A DNA stretch of 6,586 nucleotides from G020353355 sp050116155 (GTDB lineage Bacteria > Desulfobacterota > Desulfobacteria > Desulfobacterales > JAHEIW01), in assembly GCA_050116155.1 (NCBI GenBank), contig JASFPE010000335.1, positions 1-6,586 on the forward strand, given 5' to 3'. The position numbers and the translations under genes are program-made. Under the pieces are notes generated by a model. It was given only the letters and a program-made list of their open reading frames with translations, made no database searches and was not told the DNA's origin. The number at the start of each line of letters is the position of its first letter. The stretch's first letter is position 1. This document shows, in pieces, positions 3,947 through 6,586 of this stretch.

Positions 3947-6586
3947 ATGAAAATAAACCATCATCAGTCCGACAAAATTAGTGCCGAACGCACCAAATCG
4001 GAACCAAAAGCAATTTCACAAAATTTGGAAAAACAGACGCAAATATCGGTTATTGTCCCGACTTACAACAATGCCGATATTCTTCCAGTCTGCCTTGAGG
4101 CTCTCATGGCGCAGGAATATCCCCGCGACGAGTATGAAATTATTGTTGTCGATGATGGTTCGACGGATCATACTCCAGAGGTCGTCTCACAATTTACAGA
4201 TCGTATCCCGGCTGTCAGATATTTTCATCAGGCAAACCAGGGGCCTGCGGCGGCGCGCAATAACGGCGCCAAACACGCTGTCGGTGATATTATCATATTC
4301 ACAGATGACGACTGTGTGGCACAACCGCAATGGATAAATCATATGTCCCGGCCTTTTCATAAAAGCGGTGATAATATTGCGGCCGTTAAGGGCGCCTATA
4401 AAACGCGGCAAAGCAATTTTATTGCCTGTTTCGCACAAAAGGAGTTTGAGTCCCGTTACCGAAAAATGCAAAAATCCCGGCACATCGACTTTGTTGACAC
4501 CTATGCTGCTGCATTTAAGCGTGAGGTATTTCTTTCTCTGAACGGATTTGATATCCGCTTTCCCGAAGCAAACAATGAGGATGTCGAATTCTCTTATCGC
4601 CTGGCGGCCCATAGCCACAAAATTGTGTTTAACCCGGATGCGATTGTCTACCACACCCATCCGGATACGCTTTATAAATATCTTAAAATGAAATTCGGGC
4701 GCGCTTATTGGCGGATGGCCGTCTATAAGAGTTTTCCTGAAAAAATGTTATCGGATTCCTACACTCCCCAGACGCTTAAACTTCAAATCATCTTATCATT
4801 TCTGCTGCTGGCAAGCCTGGCCGTCAGCCTTTTTTATCGTGCATCTTTAGCGATATCATTGGCAATGACGGTCCTGTTTGTTGTGAGCACAATACCATTT
4901 GTTGCCGGTATCCTCAATTTTGCATGGTTGAACAGAATTGATGCTTTCCTTAAAAATATCTTAAAAGGAGAAGTTGTCTTAAAGCCACTTCATAAACTCG
5001 TTGAATCATCTTTTGTTAAATTTCTGTATAAGATCGTATCTAACATCGGCAAATGGCTGCAAAAAATCATCCATGGCCTGATCACGGTATTACGAAAAAT
5101 TTTAAAATCAACGCCTGTCGCATATGCACAGAAATTGATTAAAATGACTGGCAGGTTTTTCATAAATACCATTGTTTTCATGTTTAAGGCGCTCTGGTGG
5201 GTTATCTGTTTACCGAAAACCATTGCGAGGATAGGGTTCAACCTCTGCGCCAAGGCATATAAGTATCTGTCTAACTTTATATTAATAAAAAAGGCGGGCC
5301 TCATATTACAAAAATTTGCGAACACGAGCATTGTCATGGCGCTGCTGTCTATTCCGGTACTGTTTTTACGTGCAGTGGTCATGGGCGCAGGAACGCTATG
5401 GGGCTTGCAATCCCAACAGACCCAAAAAGGAAGGTTTTCACAGATATTTTTGCTGGTACTTTTCGATATTATCGGGTTAATGGGCGCCTTTTTTATTGCT
5501 TATTATTCTAAACACTATCTGTTTGATCACTTCAGCAGCAATCATAGCCCGGCTTTAGGTGCTTATCTGCAATATTTACCGTTCGCTGTTTTGTTGTTCC
5601 TTGCGGTCTTTTTTTTGTCGGGCCTTTATAAACCCTTCAAAGGCCTCTCGCAGGTAACGGAATTCGTTCTGTTGACGAAATCGGTGTTCACCATAACCGT
5701 TCTTACCATATCCGTTCTATATTTGATTTCAAGCGACTATTCTCGCGTTGTCGTAATGCTGACATGCATTTTATTCTTAATCATCGTGTCCTGTTTGCGT
5801 GCTGCGCTGCGTGGGGCATTCACAAAATATTCCTCCATCATGAGAAAGGGTGATGTAACTCGTATACTCATCGTGGGCACCGGCGAGTTGGCTCGCCTAA
5901 TTTGTAAACGGCTTCAAACCACATCTGATGTGGACTCTGTTATTGTGGGTTTCATTGCAAAAAGCCCTGATAAAATTGGCAAAGCCGTAGACGGGCATCA
6001 AATTATCGGCTGCTTTGATGACATTCGAGAGATCATTGAAGATAATAATATTAGGGAAGTGTTTGTGGCACTACCGATGGAATCACAAAAAAATGTGATC
6101 GATCTGATCGATAAAAACAGCGGAAGAGAGGGTGTGCATTTTCATATTATTTCGAATCTGTTTGATTTAATCACTGCCGAATTGGATATCGCAGAGTCCA
6201 ACAACATTCCAATCACCTATCTTCGCAATGAGAACATGGCATTGTTGCAACTTCTTATGAAACGGATTTTTGATATTTTATTTTCCGCCGTCGTGATCAT
6301 TTTGACATTTCCGATGTGGATTCTCGTCATGGTGGCGCTAAAACTAGAAACCGACGGACCGGCCATCTTCAAACAGGAACGGGTTGGCAAGGATGGTAAA
6401 ATATTTCAGATTTACAAATTTCGCACAATGTATGCAGACACTGCTAAATTTCGATATTCACCCGCTTCTGCAGATGACCAACGAATAACCAAAGTTGGCG
6501 GATTCTTGCGCGAAACCAGTCTGGATGAATTTCCGCAATTTTTTAACGTTTTGAAAGGTGATATGAGCCTCGTGGGACCGCGCCCG
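3947..6586 (+). CDS. GT2 glycosyltransferase fused to WbaP/WcaJ-type polyprenyl-phosphate glycosylphosphotransferase (3' end beyond window)
   Basis: One open frame of 880 codons with no stop, running off the right edge. Residues 33-260 are a complete GT2 domain: VIVPTYNN (35-42), DDGSTD (69-74), nucleotide/metal DDD (120-122), and the catalytic-region E211-D212 in NNEDVEF. Two hydrophobic helices follow (about 280-297 and 300-323), then a basic amphipathic linker (about 326-495). The C-terminal half is a long monotopic phosphoglycosyl transferase: helices about 500-521, 543-560, 575-594, 601-618, the GLYKPF motif after the second, a CoA_binding_3/Rossmann-like domain with GTGELA (644-649), then the catalytic domain from about 770 with KRIFD, the P789 kink in the re-entrant helix, ERVG (811-814), YKFRTM (823-828), the catalytic D860-E861 in LDEFPQ, and the family GPRP at the window end. 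About 80-100 residues should be missing. In this family the enzyme moves sugar-1-phosphate from a nucleotide sugar to undecaprenyl phosphate at the inner membrane; the GT2 part may add a later sugar. ATG 3947 has only a weak AG-rich ribosome site (AAAGAAA). No internal start with a Shine-Dalgarno is seen near the junction. Sugars used are unknown. Confidence 0.9.
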   Translation, partial: MKINHHQSDKISAERTKSEPKAISQNLEKQTQISVIVPTYNNADILPVCLEALMAQEYPRDEYEIIVVDDGSTDHTPEVVSQFTDRIPAVRYFHQANQGPAAARNNGAKHAVGDIIIFTDDDCVAQPQWINHMSRPFHKSGDNIAAVKGAYKTRQSNFIACFAQKEFESRYRKMQKSRHIDFVDTYAAAFKREVFLSLNGFDIRFPEANNEDVEFSYRLAAHSHKIVFNPDAIVYHTHPDTLYKYLKMKFGRAYWRMAVYKSFPEKMLSDSYTPQTLKLQIILSFLLLASLAVSLFYRASLAISLAMTVLFVVSTIPFVAGILNFAWLNRIDAFLKNILKGEVVLKPLHKLVESSFVKFLYKIVSNIGKWLQKIIHGLITVLRKILKSTPVAYAQKLIKMTGRFFINTIVFMFKALWWVICLPKTIARIGFNLCAKAYKYLSNFILIKKAGLILQKFANTSIVMALLSIPVLFLRAVVMGAGTLWGLQSQQTQKGRFSQIFLLVLFDIIGLMGAFFIAYYSKHYLFDHFSSNHSPALGAYLQYLPFAVLLFLAVFFLSGLYKPFKGLSQVTEFVLLTKSVFTITVLTISVLYLISSDYSRVVVMLTCILFLIIVSCLRAALRGAFTKYSSIMRKGDVTRILIVGTGELARLICKRLQTTSDVDSVIVGFIAKSPDKIGKAVDGHQIIGCFDDIREIIEDNNIREVFVALPMESQKNVIDLIDKNSGREGVHFHIISNLFDLITAELDIAESNNIPITYLRNENMALLQLLMKRIFDILFSAVVIILTFPMWILVMVALKLETDGPAIFKQERVGKDGKIFQIYKFRTMYADTAKFRYSPASADDQRITKVGGFLRETSLDEFPQFFNVLKGDMSLVGPRP

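Noticed and set aside
4187..4660. 157-codon minus-strand open frame
   Set aside because: It lies entirely antisense to the GT2 domain, whose motifs are unmistakable in the plus frame; its translation shows no recognisable domain.
4990..5382. 130-codon minus-strand open frame opposite the linker region
   Set aside because: I considered whether the odd linker is really the shadow of a minus-strand gene. The plus frame stays open through the whole region and links two intact enzyme domains, and the minus translation has no recognisable motif.
5423..5454. Shine-Dalgarno-like AAAAAGGAAGG as an internal start for a separate phosphoglycosyl transferase
   Set aside because: The next in-frame codons are TTT, TCA, CAG and ATA, and the first TTG is about 15 nt away, so no usable start codon is at proper spacing.

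Overview
The window looks like a piece of a moderately AT-rich, Gram-negative bacterial chromosome. The arrays of degenerate heptamers, the sigma-54 promoter, the two PAS/HAMP-type kinases and the exopolysaccharide gene together recall Desulfobacterales and related Desulfobacterota ('Deltaproteobacteria'). That placement is an impression from sequence style, not a phylogenetic result.

Layout. Positions 1-160 are a mosaic of three 7-bp repeat families; the last one encodes the extreme C-terminus of the first kinase. Positions 83-1903 (minus strand) encode a membrane-bound sensor histidine kinase with a cysteine-containing periplasmic domain, HAMP, HisKA and HATPase. The divergent intergenic region (about 1904-2146) carries a short Shine-Dalgarno-led upstream ORF and a small palindrome on the kinase side. 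On the other side it carries a near-consensus sigma-54 (-24/-12) promoter for the plus-strand gene. Positions 2147-3790 (plus) encode a soluble hybrid kinase (coiled coil, PAS, HisKA, HATPase, REC). A strong intrinsic terminator follows at 3860-3887. From 3947 to the right edge runs a single uninterrupted 880-codon reading frame that is still open at 6586. It joins a complete GT2 glycosyltransferase, a membrane hairpin, a long basic linker free of acidic residues, and a WbaP/WcaJ-type polyprenyl-phosphate sugar-phosphate transferase.

How they may fit together. The fusion gene is the most striking item. It would place the enzyme that starts a glycan on undecaprenyl phosphate and a glycosyltransferase that could add a following sugar in one membrane polypeptide, and it is probably the first gene of a polysaccharide cluster continuing to the right. 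The terminator separates it from the hybrid kinase, so co-transcription is not expected. A regulatory link between the two kinases and the polysaccharide locus is possible but rests only on proximity. No DNA-binding response regulator is visible in the window, so the output of both kinases is unknown.
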